64,000 nucleotides of DNA from Kordiimonas lipolytica (GCF_001550065.1 NZ_LRUB01000002.1:62001-126000), one strand, 5' to 3'. Shown: positions 50,978 through 61,269, numbered from the stretch's first letter. The notes: generated by a model from the letters alone, not told the origin. Made by a program: numbers and translations.

Positions 50978-51091
50978 TCAAATTGGGCCGGTTCGCCGGC
51001 CCAATCTCGTCTTGTGCCACCTCGGGCAAAGAGGCTACTCTCTCCTAGTTCAAGATGATTTTCTGTCTTGGTCCAAGGGGAGATTTTGGCT

Positions 51092-53461
51092 GTGCCGTTT
51101 GGTGACCTGCCATCATATGTAATCTGGATCGTCATTGGTGTTGCTGCAGCCGCGTGGGTTGGTCTGGCGCTATATGCCTTGTGGCGCACCGGGCGGGCGA
51201 CAGACAGGGCGCGGTCGCTGCAGGACCTTGCCAACTTCCTTGATAGCATGATCCAGACAGACCGCCGTCACCCCATCTGGCTGTGGGCGGATGGGCGCAT
51301 GCAGGCTGATGCCGATACGCTGGATCTTGTGGGCCTGGACGACAGCGCGCGTACCCTTGATGAGCTTGTCACAGCAGAAAACGGCATTCCGGACCGCACA
51401 GTCGCGGATATCAAGCGCAGCCTCTCTTCCGGTGGGGATATTTCCACACCGCTGATCATTGATCGCGGCAAGAACCAGCCGCGCCTGATCCTTGATTTTC
51501 AGTGGCTGCCTGCCCGCGATGACCGCTGGCCCGCGAGCATCCTGTGGATCGAAGAAAGCATGGACCGCGCAACGCGGACCAACCGCCAGGGCGTGCGGGC
51601 GCTTGAATTGAAGCTCAAGGACCTCACGCGGGTTTTCAACAACCTGCCGTTCCCGGTGTGGGTGCGGGGGCCGGACTATGGCATCGTGGATGTCAATGAA
51701 GCCTATGTGAAAGCCGTGGACGGCAACAGCGTCTATGATGTGACCGAACGCAACCTGGAGCTCTTTGACCGTGGCAGCCTGGCTGCTGCCCGCAAGGCGC
51801 GTGACAAAGGCGAGCGGGTGCGCGAACGCCGCTTCGGTGTCACGGACGGCCAGCGCCGGGCCTTTGCCGTTACCAATATTCCGCTTGATGATGAAGGCCA
51901 TGTCATGGGCATCGCTGTGGATGTCACAGGTGAAGAGGAAGCCCTCTCGGAGCTCGCGCGTGTGCTGGAGGCTCAAAACGAAACGCTCAACCGGCTTCGA
52001 AGCCCGGTAGCGATTTTCGGACCGGCGCAGACGCTGAGGTTCTACAACAGTGCGTTTGCCCGGCTGTCGCATCTGTCCGAAGACGTGCTCTCAAGCGAGC
52101 TTCGCCACAGCGAAATCCTGGATGCCATGCGTGAAAAACGCCGCCTGCCAGAGCAGGCTGATTTCCAGCAGTGGAAGAAGAATATCCTCAAGCATTACAC
52201 CACGCTTCTGGAGCCGTTCGAGGAAATGTGGCACTTGCCTGACGGCACGGCCCACCGGGTGGTGACCCAGCCGCACCCGTTCGGCGGGCTCCTGATCCTT
52301 TTTGAGGATGTTACCGACCGGCTGGCGCTTGAGCGGTCCTACAACACGCTGATGGCGGTGCAGCAGGAAACGCTGGATAATATGGTTGAAGCGATCGCCG
52401 TGTTCGGCACGGACGGGTTGTTGCAGCTTTCGAACCCGGCGTTTCGGTCTTTGTGGAACCTGACGGCAGACGATATTGACGGCAACCCGCACCTGACCGA
52501 ACTGACTGCCAAGGTGCCTGCGATTGCGGACGAAAAAGACCCACGCTACAGCGATTTCAAGGATCGTCTGGTCAGCTGGATCAGCGAACATAAGCACCGG
52601 AGCGGCCGTTGGTACCGCACCGATGATGCGGTGATCGACTTTGCCATCGTGCCGCTGCCGGACGGCGGCGTGATGCTGACGCAGTCGGATGTGACCGACA
52701 GCTTCAAGGTGGAGCAGGCGCTGAGGGAACGGTCCTCGGCCCTTGAGGCAGCCGATCGGCTCAAGAGCGAATTTATCACCAACATGTCCTATGAGCTCAG
52801 GACGCCACTCAACAGCATCATCGGCTTCGCTGAAATGCTGGACCAGAAGATGTTCGGTGAACTCAATGACCATCAGGCGGACTATGTCAAAAATATCCTG
52901 ACAGCGTCGGGCGAGCTCAAGGACCTTATCGCAGACGTGCTTGACCTGGCGGTGCTGGATGCGGGCGAGGCACACCTGACGCTCAAGCCCATGAATGTGA
53001 CTGAGGCAATCAACGACACAGGCCATCTGGTGGTTGAACTGGCGCGCAAGTCGGAAATCCAGATCAAGCTGGACAAACTGCAGGATGTCGGTGTGATTGA
53101 AGCCGACGAGCGCCGCATTCGGCAGGCATTTTACAATATGGTTTCCTCCATGCTCAACTTTGCCCGCCATGGCGGCAAACTGTCGATTGAGCTTTCAGGG
53201 AGTGATGATCTGGTCACCATCAATATCAGCAACCCGGATTCCGGGCTGACCGAGCGGGAACGCGACCGGCTGGTGACCACCGTGCGCATGGGCGCTTCCC
53301 CGGGCGGCAAGCTTGCGACAGGCCTTGACCTGGCGCTGGTGCGTTCCATCGTCAATCTGCATCATGGCAGCATTCGGCTTGACCCGCTTGGCGAGGAAGG
53401 GCTATCGCTGAGCTGTGATCTGCCGCGTACCCAACCGGCTGACGCCGAACCCGCCAAATAG
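51092..53461 (+). CDS. divL: DivL-like atypical kinase (phosphoacceptor His replaced by Tyr)
   Basis: About 789 residues. One N-terminal membrane helix (~8-32) precedes PAS-like domains (~40-160, ~180-285, ~300-415, ~430-540) and a HisKA/HATPase region. The H box reads NMSYELRTPLNSIIGF, so Tyr567 (TAT at 52790-52792) stands where His should be, as Tyr550 does in Caulobacter DivL. The ATPase domain is also degenerate (NMVSSMLNFARHG, NPDSGL, ATGLDLALV). DivL acts with DivK and CckA to control CtrA in the cell cycle, and its kinase activity is not required there. GTG 51092 has AGGGGAG 9 bases upstream; TTG 51068 and 51086 are alternatives. Confidence 0.92.
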   Translation: MPFGDLPSYVIWIVIGVAAAAWVGLALYALWRTGRATDRARSLQDLANFLDSMIQTDRRHPIWLWADGRMQADADTLDLVGLDDSARTLDELVTAENGIPDRTVADIKRSLSSGGDISTPLIIDRGKNQPRLILDFQWLPARDDRWPASILWIEESMDRATRTNRQGVRALELKLKDLTRVFNNLPFPVWVRGPDYGIVDVNEAYVKAVDGNSVYDVTERNLELFDRGSLAAARKARDKGERVRERRFGVTDGQRRAFAVTNIPLDDEGHVMGIAVDVTGEEEALSELARVLEAQNETLNRLRSPVAIFGPAQTLRFYNSAFARLSHLSEDVLSSELRHSEILDAMREKRRLPEQADFQQWKKNILKHYTTLLEPFEEMWHLPDGTAHRVVTQPHPFGGLLILFEDVTDRLALERSYNTLMAVQQETLDNMVEAIAVFGTDGLLQLSNPAFRSLWNLTADDIDGNPHLTELTAKVPAIADEKDPRYSDFKDRLVSWISEHKHRSGRWYRTDDAVIDFAIVPLPDGGVMLTQSDVTDSFKVEQALRERSSALEAADRLKSEFITNMSYELRTPLNSIIGFAEMLDQKMFGELNDHQADYVKNILTASGELKDLIADVLDLAVLDAGEAHLTLKPMNVTEAINDTGHLVVELARKSEIQIKLDKLQDVGVIEADERRIRQAFYNMVSSMLNFARHGGKLSIELSGSDDLVTINISNPDSGLTERERDRLVTTVRMGASPGGKLATGLDLALVRSIVNLHHGSIRLDPLGEEGLSLSCDLPRTQPADAEPAK

Positions 53462-53466
53462 ACTTT

Positions 53467-53949
53467 ATGACCATGAGCGACACAGTTTCCCGGACCATAA
53501 AATGCCGAACCGAAGCAGACACACTGAAGCTGGCCGAGGCCCTGGCGGACCGCGTTCCCGCGGGGCGTCTCATCGCGCTTGAGGGCGACTTGGGGGCGGG
53601 CAAAAGCACGCTCGCCCGCGCCTTCATCCGCGCGCGCCTGCATGACCCGGAAGCCGAAGTACCAAGCCCCACCTTCACGCTGGTGCAAACCTATGGCTGC
53701 GATGATGGTGTTGAGGTCTGGCACGCTGATCTCTACCGCCTCACGGACCCCGAAGAAGCCTTCGAGCTTGGGCTGGACGAAGCGCGGGATGAGGCCATCT
53801 GCCTGATCGAATGGCCGGACCGCATGCCACAAGACTGGTGGGTTGGTGCGCTTACGGTGCGGCTGACGATTGGTGAGCGCGGCGAACGCACAGTCGTTCT
53901 GTCGGGCGATGCTCGCTGGCAGCCGCTCGTGGAAGGGCTTGAGGCATGA
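53467..53949 (+). CDS. tsaE: tRNA t6A biosynthesis ATPase TsaE
   Basis: A 160-residue P-loop protein: 'LEGDLGAGKSTLARAFIRARL' (~38-58), 'PSPTFTLVQTY' and 'WHADLYRLTDPEEAFELGLDEA'. TsaE binds TsaB-TsaD and powers formation of N6-threonylcarbamoyl-adenosine at tRNA position 37. It starts 5 bases after divL and its stop overlaps the next start (ATGA). A second ATG two codons in (53473) is equally usable. Confidence 0.95.
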   Translation: MTMSDTVSRTIKCRTEADTLKLAEALADRVPAGRLIALEGDLGAGKSTLARAFIRARLHDPEAEVPSPTFTLVQTYGCDDGVEVWHADLYRLTDPEEAFELGLDEARDEAICLIEWPDRMPQDWWVGALTVRLTIGERGERTVVLSGDARWQPLVEGLEA

Positions 53950-54695
53950 GCGCACCCCAAAACGCCATAAAGAATGCCATGGTGCTGGCGGCGGGCAAGG
54001 GCACACGCATGGGTGCGATCTCTGACACCACGCCGAAACCGCTTGTGCGCGTCGCTGGCGTGCCGCTGCTGGACCGCATTCTGGCGCACCTCTGGAAGGT
54101 GGGCTGTGAAAAAATCGTGGTCAATGTGCATCATCTGGCTGACCAGATCGAAAGCCACCTTGCCCCGCTTGTGGCAGAGGGGCATGTGGCTATATCTGAC
54201 GAACGCGACGCGCTTCTTGAAACCGGCGGCGGCGTGAAAAAAGCGCTGCCGATGCTCGGGCGCGACCCGATCTATGTGATCAACAGCGACGCCCTTTGGG
54301 TCGATGGGACGGGCGGCACACTCACCCGGCTTGCGCAGGTGTTTGACCCCAAGCGCATGGATGTGCTGCTGTTGCTGGTGCCCACAGCGGAGGCGCTTGG
54401 TTATCATGGTGCAGGAGACTTTATTCCGGACGGTGATCCGTCTGGTCCAACACCTATTCGTTTCCGCGGCTCCGCTGCGTCTGCGCCTGTTATGTTCGGC
54501 GGCATTCAACTGGTGAACCCCGCGCTTTATGATGATATGCCGGAAGGCAGGTGGTCAAATGTGGAGATTTTCCGCAAGGCTGAAAAGGCTGGCCGGCTGT
54601 TCGGACTTTTGCACACCGGGCACTGGATGCATGTGGGCACGCCCGAAGCCATCAAGGCGGCGGAGGACAAGCTGGCCTCCCTGCGACTGGGCTAG
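53946..54695 (+). CDS. murU: Sugar-1-phosphate nucleotidyltransferase (MurU-like)
   Basis: A 249-residue NTP-transferase with N-terminal AMVLAAGKGTRMGAISDTTPKPLVRVAG (nucleotide loop), 'ETGGGVKKALP' and 'YVINSDALW'. It resembles MurU, the N-acetylmuramate-1-phosphate uridylyltransferase of the peptidoglycan recycling bypass. In many alphaproteobacteria an AmgK-type sugar kinase gene lies between tsaE and this gene, but it is absent here. It overlaps tsaE by 4 bp and is followed by addB. Confidence 0.85.
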   Translation: MSAPQNAIKNAMVLAAGKGTRMGAISDTTPKPLVRVAGVPLLDRILAHLWKVGCEKIVVNVHHLADQIESHLAPLVAEGHVAISDERDALLETGGGVKKALPMLGRDPIYVINSDALWVDGTGGTLTRLAQVFDPKRMDVLLLLVPTAEALGYHGAGDFIPDGDPSGPTPIRFRGSAASAPVMFGGIQLVNPALYDDMPEGRWSNVEIFRKAEKAGRLFGLLHTGHWMHVGTPEAIKAAEDKLASLRLG

Positions 54696-54698
54696 GCC

Positions 54699-57668
54699 AT
54701 GGCTGATCGCGACCCCACTATTTTCACGGTTGATCCCGCCTATCCCTTCGTGGATGCGCTCGCAGCGGGCCTGATCAGCCGCGCAGGCGGGGACCCTACA
54801 GCGCTCGCGGACATGACAGTGTTGGTGCCTAACCGGCGGGCCGGGCGGTCGCTCCGCGAAGCCTTCCTGCGCCAGCTTGGTCAGAAGCCCACGCTCCTCC
54901 CCGCCATGCGCCCGATCGGCGATGTGGACGAAGACGAAATCACTTTCCTTGGGGCTGGCTTGGGCCTCGACCCATCTGACCTTAAGCCCGCCATTGGTGG
55001 CACGCGGCGACAGGTTCTCTTGATGCAGCAGGTGATGCGCTGGATTGCGCTCAAAGGCGAGCGGCTCGCTCCCGCACAAGGCTGGCGTCTGGCCGGCGAG
55101 CTTGCCAAGCTGATGGACAGTATCGACACGGAAGGCCTGTCGTTTGACGGCCTCAAGGACCTGGTGCCCGAAAATCTGGCGCACCACTGGGAAGATACGC
55201 TCGCCTTCCTCAAGATTGTGTCAGAGCACTGGCCTGCGATCCTCGAGGCAGAGGGTGCGATGAACCCGGCGGCCCGGCGCGATGCCATGCTGGATATTGT
55301 CGCTGAAGCCTGGGCCCAGCGCCCGCCTGTTGGGCAAGTGTTTGCGGCCGGTTCCACGGGCTCGATTCCGGCAACAGCGAAGCTTCTCTCAGTTGTCGCG
55401 CGGATGCCGAACGGGGCGGTGATCTTGCCGGGGCTGGACCGCGACATGCCCGACCGCGCCTGGGACGCCATCGATGCCACGCACCCGCAAGGCGTGCTGA
55501 AAAGCCTGCTTCTTACCATGGGCGCAAATCGGCACGAGGTAGCCCACTGGCCTGTGCCCAGTCTGCCTGTCGGGCCGAACCGGGGGCTCCTTCTCAGGCA
55601 CGCGTTGCTGCCTGCCAAGGAAACCGATGGCTGGCGGGGTCTTGGCCTCGCGGATGCTGATGACCCCTTCGCGGGCCTGAAGAAACTGGTGGCGCCCACG
55701 CGCCGCGAGGAAGCCGACGCCATTGCGGTGATGATGCGTGAGGTTCTTGAAGAGCCATCAAAGACCGCGGCGCTTGTGACGCCTGACCGGGCGCTTGCCC
55801 GCATGGTGCGCGCCAGCCTGTCGCGCTGGGGCATTGAGGTGGACGATTCCGGTGGTGACCGGGTGCTGAACACACTGCCCGGTCGTTTTATGGGGCTTTT
55901 GGCATCTGCCGCATCTGAACAGTTTTCGCCTGTTGCGCTGCTCTCGCTCCTGCAGCATCCGTTTGTCGCTGTGGGGCTGGATCGCCCGGCGTTCCTTGCG
56001 AGCCTCCGGCGGCTGGATACCTTTGTTCTGCGCGGCGTGCGGCCGGCGGGTGGCCTCCATGGCCTGATGGCCCGTGCCCGCGTTGTGGCCCAGGACACTA
56101 AGGCTGGCTTCAACGACGATGACATTGCGGTGCTTGAGTGCGTGATCAAGGCGCTTGCGCCGCTTGAACAGGGCCTCGCGGAAGAATTGCCGCTCGATGC
56201 GCTGCTGCGCCGCCATGTGGGTGTGGCCGAAGCGCTTGCCTCGACCGAGGCTGAAGCTGGCGAAGCCATCCTGTGGAAGGGCGAGGAAGGCCAGGCGCTG
56301 GCGGATGCGCTGGCGGACCTGATTCAGGAAACAACGCCAGTGACCGGTGTGATGGCAGACGGCTATGCCGCCCTGTTCGATGAACTGCTGGCTGGCGTCA
56401 GCGTGCGGCCCGTGTGGCGCCAGCACCCGCGCCTGTCCATTTGGGGGACGCTGGAGGCCCGTCTGCAGCGGGCTGACCTGATGATCCTTGGCGGTCTCAA
56501 TGAAGGCACCTGGCCGGGCGAGGTGAAGCCCGAGCCCTGGATGAACCGCCCGATGCGGGCAGAGTTCGGCTTGCCGCCGCTTGAACGCCGGATTGGGCAG
56601 TCTGCCCACGATTTCGTGCAGGCGGCTTCAGGCGGTGATGTGGTGCTGACGCGCGCGGAAAAAGTGGGCGGCGCGCCAACGGTGCCAAGCCGCTGGCTGT
56701 TCCGTATTGAAGCCCTCGCAGGCCGCGAGGTCCCAAGTGCAGGGCCTTATCTTGATTGGGCGGCAGCGCTTGACCGCAGCGCGGTGGTGACACCCTGCCT
56801 GCCGCCGCGGCCTACGCCGCCACTGGATGCGCGCCCCTCCAAGCTTTCGGTTACACAAGTGGAAACCTGGATGCGTGACCCATATGGCCTTTATGCGCAG
56901 AAGGTGCTGGGCTTCCGCCCGCTTGACCCGGTGGACGACCGACCGAATGCAGCCACCAAAGGCACGCTGCTTCATGAGGCGCTTGAACGCTTCCTTCTTG
57001 AAGACGGCCCCACGCGCGGTGATGCGGGGCTCAAGCGCCTGATGGAAGTAGGCCGTAAGGTGTTCGAAGACGTCCTGACCATGCCCACGGTTTATGCTTT
57101 TTGGTGGCCGCGGTTCGAGCGTATTGCCGACTGGTTCGTGAAAAATGAGGCCGAGCGCGCGGAGCTTTATGACGTGGCAGCGGTGGAAAGCTGGGCAGAG
57201 GCGAAGCTGCCGGGCGCCGATTTCACGCTGATCGCCAAGGCAGACCGGATCGACCGCCGGCGGGAAGGCGGCGCGCTGACCATCATAGACTATAAAACCG
57301 GCAACATTCCCACCAAACGCCGCATGGAAGCGGGCTTCGCGCCCCAGCTGCCGCTTGAGGGCTGGCTAGCTGAGCGCGGCGCGTTCGAGGGCGTGGACGG
57401 GACAGAGGTTGAAGACCTTGTGTTCTGGGAACTGAAGGGCGGGGAGCCGGTGCAGAAACAGCACCGCCCCATCAAAGACGTGCCGGATATTATTTCGGAC
57501 GCGGAACAAGGCTTAACCGGCCTGGTGAAAGAGTTCTCGAAGCCCACGACACCATATCTTTCCAACCCGCGGCCCAAGGAAGCCGGTTATGGCGACTATG
57601 ACCATCTTGCGCGGGTGAAAGAATGGCGTAACGCCGATGATCCGTTCGGGGGAGGCAAAGATGGCTAA
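54699..57668 (+). CDS. addB: Double-strand break repair protein AddB
   Basis: A 989-residue AddB of full alphaproteobacterial length. The N-terminal part (~1-480) is an inactive helicase-like region with 'VLVPNRRAGRSLREAFLRQLG' in place of a Walker A. The C-terminal nuclease domain has 'GTLLHEALERFL' and 'LTIIDYKTGNIPTKRRMEAGFAPQLPLEGWLAERGAF'. AddAB resects double-strand breaks and recognises Chi-like sites, acting in place of RecBCD. It overlaps addA by 8 bp. Confidence 0.95.
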   Translation: MADRDPTIFTVDPAYPFVDALAAGLISRAGGDPTALADMTVLVPNRRAGRSLREAFLRQLGQKPTLLPAMRPIGDVDEDEITFLGAGLGLDPSDLKPAIGGTRRQVLLMQQVMRWIALKGERLAPAQGWRLAGELAKLMDSIDTEGLSFDGLKDLVPENLAHHWEDTLAFLKIVSEHWPAILEAEGAMNPAARRDAMLDIVAEAWAQRPPVGQVFAAGSTGSIPATAKLLSVVARMPNGAVILPGLDRDMPDRAWDAIDATHPQGVLKSLLLTMGANRHEVAHWPVPSLPVGPNRGLLLRHALLPAKETDGWRGLGLADADDPFAGLKKLVAPTRREEADAIAVMMREVLEEPSKTAALVTPDRALARMVRASLSRWGIEVDDSGGDRVLNTLPGRFMGLLASAASEQFSPVALLSLLQHPFVAVGLDRPAFLASLRRLDTFVLRGVRPAGGLHGLMARARVVAQDTKAGFNDDDIAVLECVIKALAPLEQGLAEELPLDALLRRHVGVAEALASTEAEAGEAILWKGEEGQALADALADLIQETTPVTGVMADGYAALFDELLAGVSVRPVWRQHPRLSIWGTLEARLQRADLMILGGLNEGTWPGEVKPEPWMNRPMRAEFGLPPLERRIGQSAHDFVQAASGGDVVLTRAEKVGGAPTVPSRWLFRIEALAGREVPSAGPYLDWAAALDRSAVVTPCLPPRPTPPLDARPSKLSVTQVETWMRDPYGLYAQKVLGFRPLDPVDDRPNAATKGTLLHEALERFLLEDGPTRGDAGLKRLMEVGRKVFEDVLTMPTVYAFWWPRFERIADWFVKNEAERAELYDVAAVESWAEAKLPGADFTLIAKADRIDRRREGGALTIIDYKTGNIPTKRRMEAGFAPQLPLEGWLAERGAFEGVDGTEVEDLVFWELKGGEPVQKQHRPIKDVPDIISDAEQGLTGLVKEFSKPTTPYLSNPRPKEAGYGDYDHLARVKEWRNADDPFGGGKDG

Positions 57669-60600
57669 ACCCCGCATGACGTTTGAACAGGCGCGTGCCA
57701 CGCACCCGGAACTGACAGCCTGGGTGGGCGCATCTGCCGGAACGGGCAAGACCCACGTTCTGACCGCCCGCGTGCTTCGGCTGATGCTGACGGGTACAGA
57801 CCCTGAAAACATCGTCTGCCTGACCTTCACCAAGGCTGCGGCAGCGGAGATGAAAAACCGTATCTTCGAGGAACTCGGGCGCTGGACCCTGATGGCCGAT
57901 GACGTGCTGGCCGCAGAGATCAATCGCCGTACCGAAGAATACCCGGACGCTGACATGCTGACCCGCGCGCGTCAGCTGTTCGCAAAGGTGCTTGATCTGT
58001 CTGGTGGACTGCAGATCCAGACGTTCCACAGCTTCTGTCAGGCGCTTCTGGGCCGTTTCCCGCTGGAGGCTGGGATGGCACCGGGGTTCGAGGGCATGGA
58101 CGAAGCGGACGCCGCAGAGACCATGGCGTCGGCCAAGGACCAGATGCTGGCTTACACCCAGACGCCAGCTGGCGCGGCGGTCAAGAAGGCGCTCGACAAG
58201 GTCGCGGGGCTGGTAACGGAAAACACCTTCGATGAGGTGATCGAGCGGCTGTCGTTCGAAGCCTCCACCCTCCGCCGTGCGGAGCAGGCATACGGCAGCA
58301 TGGGGCTGGTGCCCGCCCTATACCGCGCGCTTGACCTGACGCCGGGAGAAACAAAAGCCGCAGTGCTTGAGGCGGCGATAGCGGACGACGCGTTCGACCT
58401 TGGGGGCATGCGCACTATCGGGCCGGTTCTGCTTGCAGGCAGCAAGACGGAAGCGAAAGCAGGGGAAGCGATCACCGCATTCACGGCAGCGGAAGGGGAC
58501 GCGCGCAAAGCATTGTTTGATGACTATGCGCTGGCCTTTCTGACTGCCACCGGTACGCCCCGCGCCCGGATCGCGGTCAAGAAAACGCTAACAGACCATC
58601 CCGAGTTTGAAGCGATCATTGAGAAAGAACAGACGCGCCTCATGCGCGTGACGGACCGTATGGCACGGATCGAGGCGGCAGAGGCCACAACGGCGCTGTT
58701 GCAGCTTGGGCTCGCGCAGCTTGGGCGCTATCACGATATCAAGTCTGAGCGCGGGCTTGTGGATTTCGACGACATGATCGACCGCACGGTGGGTCTTCTG
58801 AGCCGCGGGGACGTGGCGCCGTGGGTGCTCTTCAAGCTGGACGCGCAGGTGGACCATATATTGGTTGATGAAGCGCAGGATACCAACCGCGACCAGTGGC
58901 GGGTGGTGGAGGCGCTGGCGGCTGAGTTTTTCTCAGGCGAGGGCGCGCGTGACCGGGATGTGGTGCGCACCATCTTTGCCGTGGGGGACGCCAAGCAATC
59001 GATCTTTTCTTTCCAGCGCGCCGACCCGCGCGAGTTCGTTGCTGCGCGCGACCGGGTGTTCCACCGTGCCTGGCAGGCGGAATGCGAGGCCGAACCTGTA
59101 CCGCTTAATCTGTCGTTCCGCTCGGGTGGTGCTGTACTGTCGCTTGTGGATGCTGTGTTCCACCGGGAAGCAGACGCGTGGCACGGACTTTCCGCGGACC
59201 TTGAGCATGTGGAACACCAGTTTATCCGTTCTGGCCATGGCGGCCTTGTGGAGCTGTGGCCGCTCGAGGCACCAGCCGCGGATAATGAGGGCGACGAGGA
59301 AGCCACATGGGTGCCGCCTACCGTTCAGGAACAGGCAGATGACGCGGAAGGCCGCACGGCCTGGCGCATCGCCCGACGTATCAATGACATGATCCGCAAC
59401 CGTGAGATTCTGGAAGCGCAGGGCCGCCCCATTGAGGCAGGCGACGTGCTGGTGCTGGTGCGCCGCCGGACGGCGTTTGTCGACCATCTGGTGCGCGCGC
59501 TCAAGTATCTGGGCGTGCCGGTGGCGGGCCGCGACCGGATGGTGCTGACGGACGAGCTGCCGGTGATGGACTTGCTCGCGCTGGCGCACGCGGCGCTTCT
59601 GCCCACCGATGACCTGACGCTGGCGACCGTGCTCAAAAGCCCGTTCGTGGGCTTCGATGACGACTTGTTGTTTGATCTCGCTTACGGCCGTAAGGGTGCC
59701 TTGTGGCACGCGCTCCAGAAGAAAGCGGGGGAGAGGCCGGAGTTCGCCCGTGCACTGAAGTTCATGCAGGACGTGGTGAAGGGCGCGGATATCCTGACGC
59801 CGTTCGAGTTTTTCTCTCATGTGCTCACTGACCTGGGCGGTCGGAAAAAGCTGACATCCCGTCTCGGGGAAGAGGTGCATGACCCGATCGATGAACTTCT
59901 GGAGGAAGCGCTGCGGTTCGAACACACGCAGGCCGCCAGCCTGCAGGCCTTCATTCACCGGGTGGAGCATGGCGGCACCCAGATCAAGCGGGATATGGAA
60001 GCTGCGGGCGGTGCCGTGCGCATCATGACAGCCCACAGCGCCAAGGGCCTTCAGGCGCCGATTGTGTTCCTCTCGGACCTTGTGAGCATGCCGGATGTGA
60101 GCCGTGACGGACGCGTGCTGCCCTTGGAGGCAAAAGACCCGGATATGCCGCCGCTATTGCTGTGGACATCGCCTGCCAAGAACCTGGCGATCGTTGAGGA
60201 GATGAAAGCGGCGCTGAAGGAGAAGCAGGTTCATGAATATAGGCGGCTTCTTTATGTGGCGCTGACGCGCGCCGAGGACCGGCTTTATATCGCGGGCTGG
60301 CAGGACAGGCGGGAGCCGAACGAGCACAGCTGGTTCAAGGCCATCGAGGCCGGTTTTGAGCGCATCGGGGCGGAGGACGTGACGCTTGCGGACGGGCGTG
60401 AGGTGAAGCGCCTGACGGTCGAGCAAACTGCCGAAGTGCCACCCGCGAAGGCGAAAGCAAAAGCAGACGCTGTGGCTGCGCTGCCGGATTGGATCACGCA
60501 AAGAATGCCCGATGAGCCTGATCCGCCGCGACCGCTGGCGCCCAGCCGCCCGGACGAGGACGAACCTGCCGCCACAAGCCCGACTGCGCGCGGTGACGGC

Positions 60601-61104
60601 AAGCGGTTCGAACGCGGACGCTTGATCCACACACTGCTAGAGTGGCTACCTGACATGCCTGTGGATACCCGGGCAGACGCCGCGAAAGCCTATCTGCGGC
60701 GCTCGGGCGGCTTGCCCGAAAGCGATGTGGATGCCTTCTGGGGCGAGGTGGAAAATATCCTGAATGATCCGGTCTTCAGCCCCTTGTTTGCACCAGGCAG
60801 TCGCGCCGAAGTGCAGGTGGCCGGCAGCGTGGGCAGCCGCATCATTTCTGGCCAGGTGGACCGCCTTGTGGTGACCGAATCAGATGTGCTGATTGTCGAC
60901 TATAAGACCAACCGCCCGCCACCGAGGGATGCCGCGGGTGTGGCGCCAATTTACCTCAAGCAGATGGGGCTCTATAAAAGGGCACTCGAGGGCATATACC
61001 CTGGGCGCACGGTCCGTACTGCCCTTTTGTGGACGGACATCGCGCTTCTGATGGAACTCAGCAAAACCCAGATGGATGAAGCACTTAATACCATGGGGCT
61101 TTAG
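57661..61104 (+). CDS. addA: AddA helicase-nuclease
   Basis: About 1147 residues of UvrD/Rep-type superfamily 1A helicase: Walker A 'GASAGTGKTHVLTARVLRLML' (~23-43), 'CLTFTKAAAAEM', Walker B 'ILVDEAQDTNRDQW', 'VGDAKQSIFSFQRADP' and 'MTAHSAKGLQAPIVFL'. The C-terminal RecB-type nuclease motif is 'DVLIVDYKTNRPPP'. The start at 57661 overlaps the addB end by 8 bp and removes eight residues of a longer frame. It works with AddB in recombination repair. Confidence 0.96.
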   Translation: MAKPRMTFEQARATHPELTAWVGASAGTGKTHVLTARVLRLMLTGTDPENIVCLTFTKAAAAEMKNRIFEELGRWTLMADDVLAAEINRRTEEYPDADMLTRARQLFAKVLDLSGGLQIQTFHSFCQALLGRFPLEAGMAPGFEGMDEADAAETMASAKDQMLAYTQTPAGAAVKKALDKVAGLVTENTFDEVIERLSFEASTLRRAEQAYGSMGLVPALYRALDLTPGETKAAVLEAAIADDAFDLGGMRTIGPVLLAGSKTEAKAGEAITAFTAAEGDARKALFDDYALAFLTATGTPRARIAVKKTLTDHPEFEAIIEKEQTRLMRVTDRMARIEAAEATTALLQLGLAQLGRYHDIKSERGLVDFDDMIDRTVGLLSRGDVAPWVLFKLDAQVDHILVDEAQDTNRDQWRVVEALAAEFFSGEGARDRDVVRTIFAVGDAKQSIFSFQRADPREFVAARDRVFHRAWQAECEAEPVPLNLSFRSGGAVLSLVDAVFHREADAWHGLSADLEHVEHQFIRSGHGGLVELWPLEAPAADNEGDEEATWVPPTVQEQADDAEGRTAWRIARRINDMIRNREILEAQGRPIEAGDVLVLVRRRTAFVDHLVRALKYLGVPVAGRDRMVLTDELPVMDLLALAHAALLPTDDLTLATVLKSPFVGFDDDLLFDLAYGRKGALWHALQKKAGERPEFARALKFMQDVVKGADILTPFEFFSHVLTDLGGRKKLTSRLGEEVHDPIDELLEEALRFEHTQAASLQAFIHRVEHGGTQIKRDMEAAGGAVRIMTAHSAKGLQAPIVFLSDLVSMPDVSRDGRVLPLEAKDPDMPPLLLWTSPAKNLAIVEEMKAALKEKQVHEYRRLLYVALTRAEDRLYIAGWQDRREPNEHSWFKAIEAGFERIGAEDVTLADGREVKRLTVEQTAEVPPAKAKAKADAVAALPDWITQRMPDEPDPPRPLAPSRPDEDEPAATSPTARGDGKRFERGRLIHTLLEWLPDMPVDTRADAAKAYLRRSGGLPESDVDAFWGEVENILNDPVFSPLFAPGSRAEVQVAGSVGSRIISGQVDRLVVTESDVLIVDYKTNRPPPRDAAGVAPIYLKQMGLYKRALEGIYPGRTVRTALLWTDIALLMELSKTQMDEALNTMGL

Positions 61105-61143
61105 CCCATATCTGGTTTGTTTTCACGACCGTGTTACTAAACC

Positions 61144-61172
61144 TTGACCCCGCGCGGGCCTGTTCTTACGTT
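61144..61172 (+). promoter_or_regulatory. Candidate sigma-70 promoter of trxA
   Basis: TTGACC (61144-61149) and TACGTT (61167-61172) are separated by 17 bases. They lie just past the addA stop codon and about 100 bases upstream of trxA, leaving a 5' leader. The -10 is weak, as is common in alphaproteobacteria. Confidence 0.4.
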
Positions 61173-61269
61173 AGCTTTCAAGCCGCCAGTGAGGCGGACA
61201 AAAGAGGCAACATTCCGCTCGGGCCTTGTAGCGTTCCGGCCCGGCGAGCAAAAGAAAGAAGACAGAGTT

